64,000 nt of DNA from Streptomyces sp. 1331.2 (GTDB taxonomy: Bacteria > Actinomycetota > Actinomycetes > Streptomycetales > Streptomycetaceae): contig NZ_OBMJ01000001.1 of assembly GCF_900199205.1 (NCBI RefSeq), positions 1,240,001-1,304,000 on the forward strand. Direction: 5' to 3'. A program made the position numbers and the translations under genes. Below the pieces are notes generated by a model that saw nothing but the letters and a program-made list of their open reading frames with translations, had not been told where the DNA came from and did not search any database. Shown here in pieces: positions 57,648 through 64,000 of this stretch (position 1 is its first letter; each line of letters begins with the position of its first letter).

Positions 57648-59918
57648 TCACGAATGCTCTCCTTCAGGTCGGGGCGAGGACGGGCGGTGGCGCGGCTGCG
57701 GCGGCCCGAACTGCGGGCGGGAGGCGGCACCCGAGCCCCCGTCCGCAGCCGGGCCGTCCGCTCGGGCAGCGCAGGCCCGAAGCGGGGTGCCGCGCGCCGG
57801 CCCGGGATCGCTCCCCCGAGCATCGAACGGCAGCAGCGCCCCGCCATCCGGCGGCGGCCCACCCGCCGCCGGAGATCCATCGCCCTCCCCGCCGCCCGGC
57901 ACGGCCACCGGGTTCACGACACCGACGGGCTCGGGAGGTTCGACGTCCAGCTCCGGTACAGGGTCGAACCGTTGCGGTTCCTCCCCGGCCACCCCGTCGG
58001 CCAGCAGCGAGGTTGGCAGCAGGACCACGGCGGTGGTGCCGCCGTACGCGGAGGTCACCAGCGAGACCCGGACGTCCTGCCGCCGGGCGAGCCTGCTGAC
58101 CACGAACAGGCCGAGCCGGTCGCTGTCGAGGAGGTCGGTCTGCTCGGCGTCGGAGATCCGGTGGTTGGCGGCGGCCAGCGCCTCCGGGCCCATGCCGAGG
58201 CCGCGGTCCTCGATCTCCAACACGTAGCCGCTGCCGACGCGTTCGCCCCGGACGTGCACCCGGGTGTGCGGCGGGGAGAAGCCGGTGGCGTTCTCGACCA
58301 GTTCGGCCAGCAGGTGGGCGAGGTCCGCGACGGCGTGCCCGGCGACGGAGGTACGCGGCAGCGGGTGCACCTCGACCCGGGTGTACTCCTCGACCTCCGA
58401 GACGGCCGAGCGCACCACGTCCAGCAGCGGAACGGGCCTGCGCCAGGCCCGGCCGGGGGCGGCGCCGGAGAGGATGATCAGGCCCTCGGCGTGCCGGCGC
58501 ATCCGGGTGGTGAGGTGGTCGAGCCGGAACAGGTCGGCCAGCTCGGACGGGTCCTCGGTTCGGCGCTCCATCGCGTCCAGCAGGGTGAGTTGGCGGTGCA
58601 CCAGCACCTGGCTGCGGCGCGCGAGGTTGACGAACACCCCGGAGACCCCGGACAGCACCTCGGCCCGTTCGACCGCCGCCGTGACGGCCGCCCGCTGGAC
58701 GGTACCCGGGGCCCGGTGGACCTGGCCGATCTCGTCGGCGCCGTCCACCGGCCGTGGCACCTCGGCCTCGATGTCCACCTCCGCACCCGCACGCACCTTC
58801 CGCATGGCGTCCGGGAGTTGTCGTCCGGTCGGCTCAAGTGCCGAGTCGTGCAGGCCGATCGGCTCGGCGACCAGTCCGCGCCCGATCCGCACCGAGATCA
58901 CCAGCGAGGCCGCCACACCGAGCAGGCCGAGCAGCACGGCCACCCCGGCCGGGGTGAACAGCCCCAGGGCGTAAGGGTGCTGTCGATCGGCGGCGAGCCG
59001 CCCGGCCCGGTCCTCGACGGCGCGCAGGCCGTTCGCGACCTTCTCGGCGACCACCGCCCACCGGTCCGACGGGACGGCTGCGACGGCGGCCCGTCCGTCG
59101 GGGGCCGTGCGGACCTCCTCCTCGTACCGCTCCAGCTCGCGATGGTCCTGGCCGTCGCTGACAGCGAGCAACGCCGCCCGGTTCGCGGGGCGCAGGTCGG
59201 CGGCGGCGCCCCGCTCGAACGCGCGCCGGGCGAAGGCCGCGCCGGAGAACTCGCGCAACTGCTCGTCGCCGAGCGCCCCGGAGAGCTGGGCGGCGCGCAG
59301 CAGGGCGTCCTCGCGGGCCAACAGCTCGCGGGAGCGGGCCAGTTCGGGCAGTACCCGGGCGTCGGTGGTCGCGCCGGGGTCCTGCAGCGAGGTGACGGCG
59401 CCGGCCGCGGCGATGGCCCGGTCCACCGCCTCGCCGTAGACGGCGTAGGCCTCGGGCCAGCCGACGCTCCTGGCGAGGACACGGTCGCGCAGCCCGGGCA
59501 GGGCGGCGAGGGCGGTGCCGAGGGCGTCCAGGCGGGTGGCCGCGTCGCCGCCGAGGCCCTGGGCGTCGGCGCGGCTGTCACCCCGGTCGGGGTGCCGGGG
59601 GTCGGGGAACAGCGGGGTGAGGGCCCGGTCGGTGGCGGCGACGGCCTCGCGCAGGGCGCTCTCCCGGGCGGCGGCGGGGGCGGTCGGCGGGGCGGCCAGC
59701 AGCCGACCGACGGCGGTGCGCTCCGTCTGCAGCCCGGCGACCGTTTCGGCCACAGGGGTGAGCAGGGTGCGCTGGGCGTCTCGTTGGCGCAGCAGGCCCC
59801 AGACGCCCTGGGCGGTGGTGACGGTGGCGAACCCCCACAGGGCGATGACCGAGACGACCGGCACCATCAGCAGGGCCGCGGCCAGCCGGCCGAGGCCGAA
59901 CTGGTTGAGGGTGCCCAT
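57648..59918 (-). CDS. Conservon-type sensor histidine kinase (CvnA-like)
   Basis: 756 residues. TM1 about 12-34, a helical NIT-like (nitrate/nitrite-sensing) extracellular domain about 40-315, TM2 about 326-348, HAMP-like segment, a dimerisation region (VNLARRSQVLVHRQLTLLDAMERR) and HATPase with AELVENATGFSPP, EIEDRGLGMG and LGLFVVSRLARRQDVRV. The C-terminal 120 residues are Pro/Gly-rich. It heads the truncated conservon and would signal through DUF742 and a small GTPase encoded elsewhere, or not at all. Confidence 0.9.
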   Translation of the reverse strand: MGTLNQFGLGRLAAALLMVPVVSVIALWGFATVTTAQGVWGLLRQRDAQRTLLTPVAETVAGLQTERTAVGRLLAAPPTAPAAARESALREAVAATDRALTPLFPDPRHPDRGDSRADAQGLGGDAATRLDALGTALAALPGLRDRVLARSVGWPEAYAVYGEAVDRAIAAAGAVTSLQDPGATTDARVLPELARSRELLAREDALLRAAQLSGALGDEQLREFSGAAFARRAFERGAAADLRPANRAALLAVSDGQDHRELERYEEEVRTAPDGRAAVAAVPSDRWAVVAEKVANGLRAVEDRAGRLAADRQHPYALGLFTPAGVAVLLGLLGVAASLVISVRIGRGLVAEPIGLHDSALEPTGRQLPDAMRKVRAGAEVDIEAEVPRPVDGADEIGQVHRAPGTVQRAAVTAAVERAEVLSGVSGVFVNLARRSQVLVHRQLTLLDAMERRTEDPSELADLFRLDHLTTRMRRHAEGLIILSGAAPGRAWRRPVPLLDVVRSAVSEVEEYTRVEVHPLPRTSVAGHAVADLAHLLAELVENATGFSPPHTRVHVRGERVGSGYVLEIEDRGLGMGPEALAAANHRISDAEQTDLLDSDRLGLFVVSRLARRQDVRVSLVTSAYGGTTAVVLLPTSLLADGVAGEEPQRFDPVPELDVEPPEPVGVVNPVAVPGGGEGDGSPAAGGPPPDGGALLPFDARGSDPGPARGTPLRACAARADGPAADGGSGAASRPQFGPPQPRHRPSSPRPEGEHS

Positions 59919-60207
59919 GGGACCTCCGGTCGACCTGTCGGGCCCGGGGCGGTACGCGGTGCGCCCGGGCTCCCCGGGCCGGGCGGACTCCGTGCGGCCG
60001 CTCGGTCATCGGCCAGCCGCATGTGCGCTTCCGGCCTGGGGTGCGTGGGACGCTATCGAGGGGCCGGAAACCACCACCCGAAGATCTGAAAAGCTGCCCA
60101 CGGTAGCGGGGCGATGTGTTCGAATGACCCGGTCCTGTGCCCGGACGGCGTCACAGACCGGCCGCGTCCGGCGTCACAGGCCGGGTACCTCCGCCGTCAC
60201 AGACGGG
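59919..60207. other. 289-bp gap between second P450 and conservon kinase
   Basis: Both neighbours are on the minus strand. It contains a 23-bp tandem repeat at its left-hand end of transcription for the P450 (60147-60215) and should hold the conservon promoter (AT-richer near 60075-60125). No coding sequence seen. Confidence 0.6.
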
Positions 60208-60215
60208 TTACACGC
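60147..60215. repeat. 23-bp x3 tandem repeat after the second P450 gene
   Basis: Copies begin at 60147 (GGCGTCACAGACCGG), 60170 (GGCGTCACAGGCCGG) and 60193 (GCCGTCACAGACGGG), exactly 23 bp apart. A fourth GGCGTCAC at 60228 is inside the P450 C-terminal codons. Confidence 0.85.
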
Positions 60216-61581
60216 CCTCCGCGTCAGGCGTCACCCGGATCCGCATCGGGCTCGCCGCCCGCAGCGTGATCCCCTGGGCGAGCGCCACCCGACCGTCCAC
60301 CGCTTCCAGGTCGAAGTCCCGCAGCAGCACCCCCAGGGTCAGCACCGCCTCCAGCATCGAGAAGTGCTGCCCGATGCACGCCCGCGGCCCGCCCCCGAAG
60401 GGGAACCAGGCGTAGCGGTGCCGGGCCTTCTCCTCCTCCGGCAGGAAGCGGTCCGGGTCGAAGCGCTCCGGGTCCGCCCAGTGCTCGGGGTGCCGGTGGG
60501 TGACCAGCGGCGCCACCACGACCTGCGCGCCCGCCGGGATGACGTACCCGTCGATGACCGTCTCGGCGACCGCTCGCCGGCCGACCAGCGACGCCGCCGG
60601 ATAGAGCCGCATCGCCTCCTTCAGCACCCGGGTGAGGTACGGAAGCGCCTCCAGGTCCGCCGCCGTCGGCGCCCGCCCGGCCAGGACGGAGCGCGCCTCC
60701 TCCCGGGCGAGCTTGCGGTGTCCGGGGTGCTTGGCCAGCAGGTGCAGCGCGAAGGCCAGCGAGGTCGCCGTGGTCTCGTGCCCGGCGAGCAGGAACACCA
60801 GGACCTGGTCCCGGAGTTCGGCCGGATCCAGCCGCTCGCCGTCCTCCCCGCGCGCCCGCCCGAGCAGGGTGAGCAGGTCGTCCGCGTCCTCGTCGCCGCC
60901 CCCGCGCGCGGCGCGCTCGGCGATGATCCGGTCGCAGACCTCGTACAGTGCCCGCTGCGCCGCCAGGCCGCGCCGGTTGCCCGGCGTCGGCCAGGTGCGC
61001 GGGATGCGGACCGGGGAGAAGCCGCGCTCCTTGATGTACTCGCCGAGCGCGGGGAAGCTGTCGTTCACCACCTCCACCGCCTCCTCCACGTCCGCGCCGA
61101 AGAGGATCCGTGCGACCGTCCGCAGCGCGAACCGCGACGTCTCCTCCGCCGCGTCCACCACCCCGCCCGGCGTCGCCCGCCAGCGCTCGGCGAGCGACTG
61201 CACCTCCCGGGCGATGGCCTCCGCGTAGCCGTCCACCCGGCGGCGGGTGAACAGCGGCTGGACCAGCCGGCGTTGGCGCTGGTAGTCGCCGTCCTGGCTG
61301 GTCAGCAGCCCGTTGCCGACGCTGGTCCGCAGCTCGTCGTAGAAGGCGTTCTCCTTGCGGAAGTTGGCCGCCTCGCCGCCCAACACCTGCTGGACGCCCT
61401 CCGGGGAGAACACCGCGTAGAAGTCGGCCCGCAGTCCGGGCGGACCGGCCTGGAACCGCACGACGTCACCGTGGTCGCGCCGGGCCGCGAGGTAGGTGCG
61501 CAGCGGACGGCGAGTGAGGTCGAACAGCGATCCGACCAGCGGATTGCCGGCCGGTCCGGGTACGGCGGTCTCGGTGGCCAT
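60208..61581 (-). CDS. Cytochrome P450
   Basis: 457 residues. Helix I AGHETTAT (about 253-260), ExxR in KEAMRLYP (about 309), and the heme loop FGGGPRACIGQHF with Cys about 405. The organisation (long N-terminus, ERFDPDRFLPEE, GGGPRACIG) is that of CYP102/CYP4-like bacterial enzymes acting on hydrophobic substrates. ATG 61581 is preceded by AAGGAG at 8 nt. No ferredoxin gene adjacent. Substrate unknown. Confidence 0.9.
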   Translation of the reverse strand: MATETAVPGPAGNPLVGSLFDLTRRPLRTYLAARRDHGDVVRFQAGPPGLRADFYAVFSPEGVQQVLGGEAANFRKENAFYDELRTSVGNGLLTSQDGDYQRQRRLVQPLFTRRRVDGYAEAIAREVQSLAERWRATPGGVVDAAEETSRFALRTVARILFGADVEEAVEVVNDSFPALGEYIKERGFSPVRIPRTWPTPGNRRGLAAQRALYEVCDRIIAERAARGGGDEDADDLLTLLGRARGEDGERLDPAELRDQVLVFLLAGHETTATSLAFALHLLAKHPGHRKLAREEARSVLAGRAPTAADLEALPYLTRVLKEAMRLYPAASLVGRRAVAETVIDGYVIPAGAQVVVAPLVTHRHPEHWADPERFDPDRFLPEEEKARHRYAWFPFGGGPRACIGQHFSMLEAVLTLGVLLRDFDLEAVDGRVALAQGITLRAASPMRIRVTPDAEGV

Positions 61582-61684
61582 GGACGACTCCTTCGGCAGG
61601 GGATGCACACCGCCGACTCTACTGACGGGTAGTCATTGCCGGAAGAAGTGTGTCCCCCTCGCACGGCGGCGCGCGGCGCCCGGC

Positions 61685-62752
61685 CTACTCGTACTCGGTG
61701 CCGCCCTTGCGGGTCAGGTAGGCGTCGCTGACCACCTTGGCGATCGCCCGCCCGCCGAGCACCGGGCTCCAGCGCTCGGTCACCGGCCGCACCACCACGC
61801 CTTCGCGCAGGTGGAGTTCGCGCCCGGACAGGGTCTCCTTGCCCTGGGCGTGCCCCAGCACGGCCTCCGGGTCGAACGGCCCGCGCCACAGCTCGGGCAC
61901 CAACGGCAGCTCGCCGTCCAGCAGTTCGGCCGCGGGCAGCCAGCTCAGCCGCCCGTCCACGACGGCCGACACGTCGAAGGCCGCGTAGCCGGGCCGCTCG
62001 GTGCGCGCGGAGGCGCCGTAGCCGAGGTCCTGCACGCCCTCGCCGAAGACCTCGCCGAAGATGCCGACCCGCTCGGCGCCGAGGCGCTGCGCCAGCCGGG
62101 CCGCCACCGCCGGGATGTCGTACGCACGCACCGCGCGCCAGTAGAGGTTGCGTTCGTCCTCGACCAGCGCCAGCCCCTGCGCGCCGATCCCCTTGGACGA
62201 CACCTGCACCTCGCCGGTGGCGGCGGTGTACGTCATCAGGCAACAACTGCCGTGCAGCTTCTCGGTCAGCACGACGGGCTCGCCCGGCTCGAAGACGTCG
62301 GGGTAGCGCTTGAGGTTCTCGATGTCGACCCAGGGCAGCAGCTCCGGGGCGCTGACGGCGACGCCGCTCATCGAGGTCGGCACCGGCGGCTGCCACTTGA
62401 CCACCCCGAGCAGCTCGGCGAAGTCCTCGCCGCGCTCGGCCGCGACGGCCAGGTCGGTGCCGGCGAGCGCGGCGGGCCGGCAGACGATGCCCTGGGACAG
62501 CTCGCCGCGCAGCCGTACCGCCTTCACCCGGTTCGCCAGGGATCCGGCCAGCTTGCCGGTCAGGCCCAGCTCCTCGATCAACTCCTCGGGGAGGACGGAC
62601 TGTTCGGGGATGTAGATCGCGTGCTCTCCGGTCCGGTACACGCCCTTGGCGACCACCGCCCGGTAGAGTCCGACCTGGGCGAGCTCCAGAGCATCGGCGT
62701 TCGGGTGCTCCAGGACGGTCAGCTTCTCGGCGGTGACGCGCAGCGTGGACAT
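61685..62752 (-). CDS. ATP-dependent RNA ligase, DraRnl (Rnl5)-like
   Basis: 355 residues. N-terminal OB-type domain about 1-140 (MSTLRVTAEKLTVLEHPNADALELAQVGLYRAVV), then a nucleotidyltransferase with motif I LTEKLHGSC (adenylated Lys, about 165), motif III-like GIFGEVFGEGVQDLGY, motif IV EGVVVRP and motif V AIAKVVSD. This order matches Deinococcus RNA ligase DraRnl, which seals nicks with a 3'-OH RNA end. GGAGGAG precedes the ATG. It may repair RNA or damaged nucleic acid under stress. Confidence 0.88.
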   Translation of the reverse strand: MSTLRVTAEKLTVLEHPNADALELAQVGLYRAVVAKGVYRTGEHAIYIPEQSVLPEELIEELGLTGKLAGSLANRVKAVRLRGELSQGIVCRPAALAGTDLAVAAERGEDFAELLGVVKWQPPVPTSMSGVAVSAPELLPWVDIENLKRYPDVFEPGEPVVLTEKLHGSCCLMTYTAATGEVQVSSKGIGAQGLALVEDERNLYWRAVRAYDIPAVAARLAQRLGAERVGIFGEVFGEGVQDLGYGASARTERPGYAAFDVSAVVDGRLSWLPAAELLDGELPLVPELWRGPFDPEAVLGHAQGKETLSGRELHLREGVVVRPVTERWSPVLGGRAIAKVVSDAYLTRKGGTEYE

Positions 62753-63124
62753 GGACGGACTCCTCCCCTTGGCTCGGCCGGGCCGGCGCACCTGCCGCGG
62801 CCAGGCCGGATGTACGGACCGGCCCCACTCTGACCGCTCGACCGCCCCCGGCGCGAAGCATTTTCTGCACGCCCCTACCGCGCATCTGCGCCCCGCCATG
62901 CACTGGCACGCCTCCCCGCGCGCCCGTCCCGCATCCGCCCGGTACCCACACCCCCGCCCCGTTTGAGCCATCCCACAGCAGGTCCGAGGCCCGTGACAAC
63001 CCCCGCCTGTGCGAAGCGACAGAGGATTTATCGCTCGCATTTGCGGCACTATGATCGCCGTAATGCCCGCACCTGCGGCCACCCCCGCGCCCCTTCCGGC
63101 GCGCACCCTGGAGGGGAAGCACCG
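62753..63124. other. 372-bp divergent promoter region
   Basis: Between the RNA ligase and modA. No gene evident. An AT-richer stretch (about 63020-63062, GATTTATCGCTCGCATTTGC) with CACTATGAT resembles the modA -10 region. No classical ModE palindrome was recognised. Confidence 0.5.
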
Positions 63125-63997
63125 ATGAGCTCCCGTACGACCGGCACCACCCGCAGACTCGCCGTCGCTGCCGCTGCGGCCCTCGCCCTCAGCCTCGGGG
63201 TCACCGCCTGCGGCAGCGACGGCGGAAAGTCCGGTTCCGCCGCCTCCAACGCACCCGCCTCCGCGAACGGCTCCGCGAACGCCTCGGCCCCCGCCGACGG
63301 CGGCAGCGGCGTTCCGAAGGCCAGCGGCGCCATCACCGTCTTCGCCGCCGCCTCGCTCAAGGAGACCTTCACCGAGCTCGGCAAGAAGTTCGAGGCCGCC
63401 AACCCGGGCACCAAGGTCACCTTCAACTTCGGTGGCAGCTCCAGCCTTGCGACCAGCATCAACTCCGGTGCCCCGGCGGACGTGTTCGCCGCCGCCAGCC
63501 CGGCCACCATGAAGACCGTCACCGACGCGGGCGGCGCGAGCGGCCAGCCGACGACCTTCGTCAGGAACACGCTCGCCATCGCCGTCCCCAAGGGCAACCC
63601 CAAGCACATCGCAGGCCTCAAGGACCTCACCGCCTCCGGCGTGAAGGTCGCGCTGTGCGCGAAGGAGGTGCCGTGCGGCGCCGCCGCCCAGACCGCGCTC
63701 AAGGCCGCCGGCCTCGACCTCACCCCGGTCACCCTGGAGCAGGACGTCAAGGGTGCGCTCACCAAGGTCGAACTCGGCGAGGTCGACGCCTCGCTGGTGT
63801 ACAAGACCGATGTGCAGGCCGATGCTGCGAAGATCGACGGTGTGGACTTCCCCGAGGCGGCCAAGGCCGTGAACGACTACCCGATCGCCGCGCTCGCCAA
63901 GGCACCGAACAAGGAGGGCGCCGCCGCCTTCGTCGCGTACGTCCAGTCGCCCGAGGCCAAGCAGGCGCTGACCGCAGCGGGCTTCCAGGCGCCGTGA
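63125..63997 (+). CDS. modA: Molybdate ABC transporter substrate-binding lipoprotein
   Basis: 290 residues. Lipoprotein signal with lipobox VTACG (Cys about 28), Ser/Ala linker, then ModA: ITVFAAASLKETFTELGKKFE, FNFGGSSSLATSINSGAPADVFAAAS, VEALGEVDASLVYKTDV-type region. Binds molybdate/tungstate outside the membrane. GGAGGGGAAG before the ATG. Its TGA overlaps a possible GTG (63994) start of the next gene, presumably modB, beyond the window. Confidence 0.92.
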   Translation: MSSRTTGTTRRLAVAAAAALALSLGVTACGSDGGKSGSAASNAPASANGSANASAPADGGSGVPKASGAITVFAAASLKETFTELGKKFEAANPGTKVTFNFGGSSSLATSINSGAPADVFAAASPATMKTVTDAGGASGQPTTFVRNTLAIAVPKGNPKHIAGLKDLTASGVKVALCAKEVPCGAAAQTALKAAGLDLTPVTLEQDVKGALTKVELGEVDASLVYKTDVQADAAKIDGVDFPEAAKAVNDYPIAALAKAPNKEGAAAFVAYVQSPEAKQALTAAGFQAP

Positions 63998-64000
63998 GCG

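Noticed and set aside
60208..61581. Second P450 as part of the CDPS pathway
   Set aside because: It is 14 kb away, has a normal helix I and other operons between, so no link is supported.
1..64000. tRNA, rRNA, riboswitch, IS element or phage attachment site
   Set aside because: No T-loop/CCA patterns, transposase motifs, terminal repeats with target duplications or known riboswitch cores were recognised by eye.

Overview
High-GC actinobacterial chromosome, most likely Streptomycetaceae (Streptomyces or Kitasatospora). The evidence is the roughly 73% GC composition by eye, GTG/TTG starts, GNT-rich codons, GTGA/ATGA gene overlaps, a DmdR1/IdeR-type iron box, a conservon-type kinase with a DUF742 partner, and many secreted proteins. 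No rRNA, tRNA, phage, IS element or CRISPR array was recognised. The window looks like core-to-accessory chromosome made of small independent operons.

Layout. 1-14 kb: the end of a polysaccharide deacetylase, a DUF385-hemerythrin fusion, a secreted SGNH esterase, a NUDIX protein, the sbcD-sbcC DNA-end repair operon, a GntR/TetR hybrid regulator divergent from an FAD monooxygenase, a DUF1990-like protein and a YjbQ protein. 14-24 kb: a wall-teichoic-acid type bifunctional glycosyl/glycerophosphotransferase, an EF-hand protein, a PlsC acyltransferase, an ABC exporter, an SDR, and a LysE exporter divergent from a MocR regulator. 24-30 kb: a translationally coupled Baeyer-Villiger monooxygenase / alpha-beta hydrolase / SDR operon with a divergent MerR regulator, an iron-siderophore binding lipoprotein, and an HxlR-reductase pair. 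30-44 kb: an M4 metalloprotease, a Ser/Thr kinase with an extracellular C-terminal domain, hydrolases, lipoproteins, a phosphoribosyltransferase, gnd and a stand-alone GroES-like protein.

44-51 kb is the most distinctive part. It holds a cyclodipeptide synthase (CDPS) followed by a CYP121-like cytochrome P450, the same gene pair that makes mycocyclosin in Mycobacterium tuberculosis. Immediately upstream on the same strand is an iron-box-controlled pair for 1,3-diaminopropane (diaminobutyrate aminotransferase plus decarboxylase). 50-64 kb: a CitA/DcuS-type two-component system divergent from a dicarboxylate symporter, an ECF sigma factor, a truncated conservon (sensor kinase plus DUF742 only), a second P450, a DraRnl-like ATP-dependent RNA ligase and the start of a molybdate (mod) operon.

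A second unusual signal runs through the window. Five intergenic loci (about 12.5, 23.6, 29.35, 44.1 and 57.0 kb) carry the same kind of element: arrays of 7-bp units (NNNACAG on one side, CTGTNNN on the other) arranged head to head around a short palindromic centre. Three of the five supply the stop codons of flanking genes. They look like a dispersed heptad inverted-repeat family and may be the least-described feature here.
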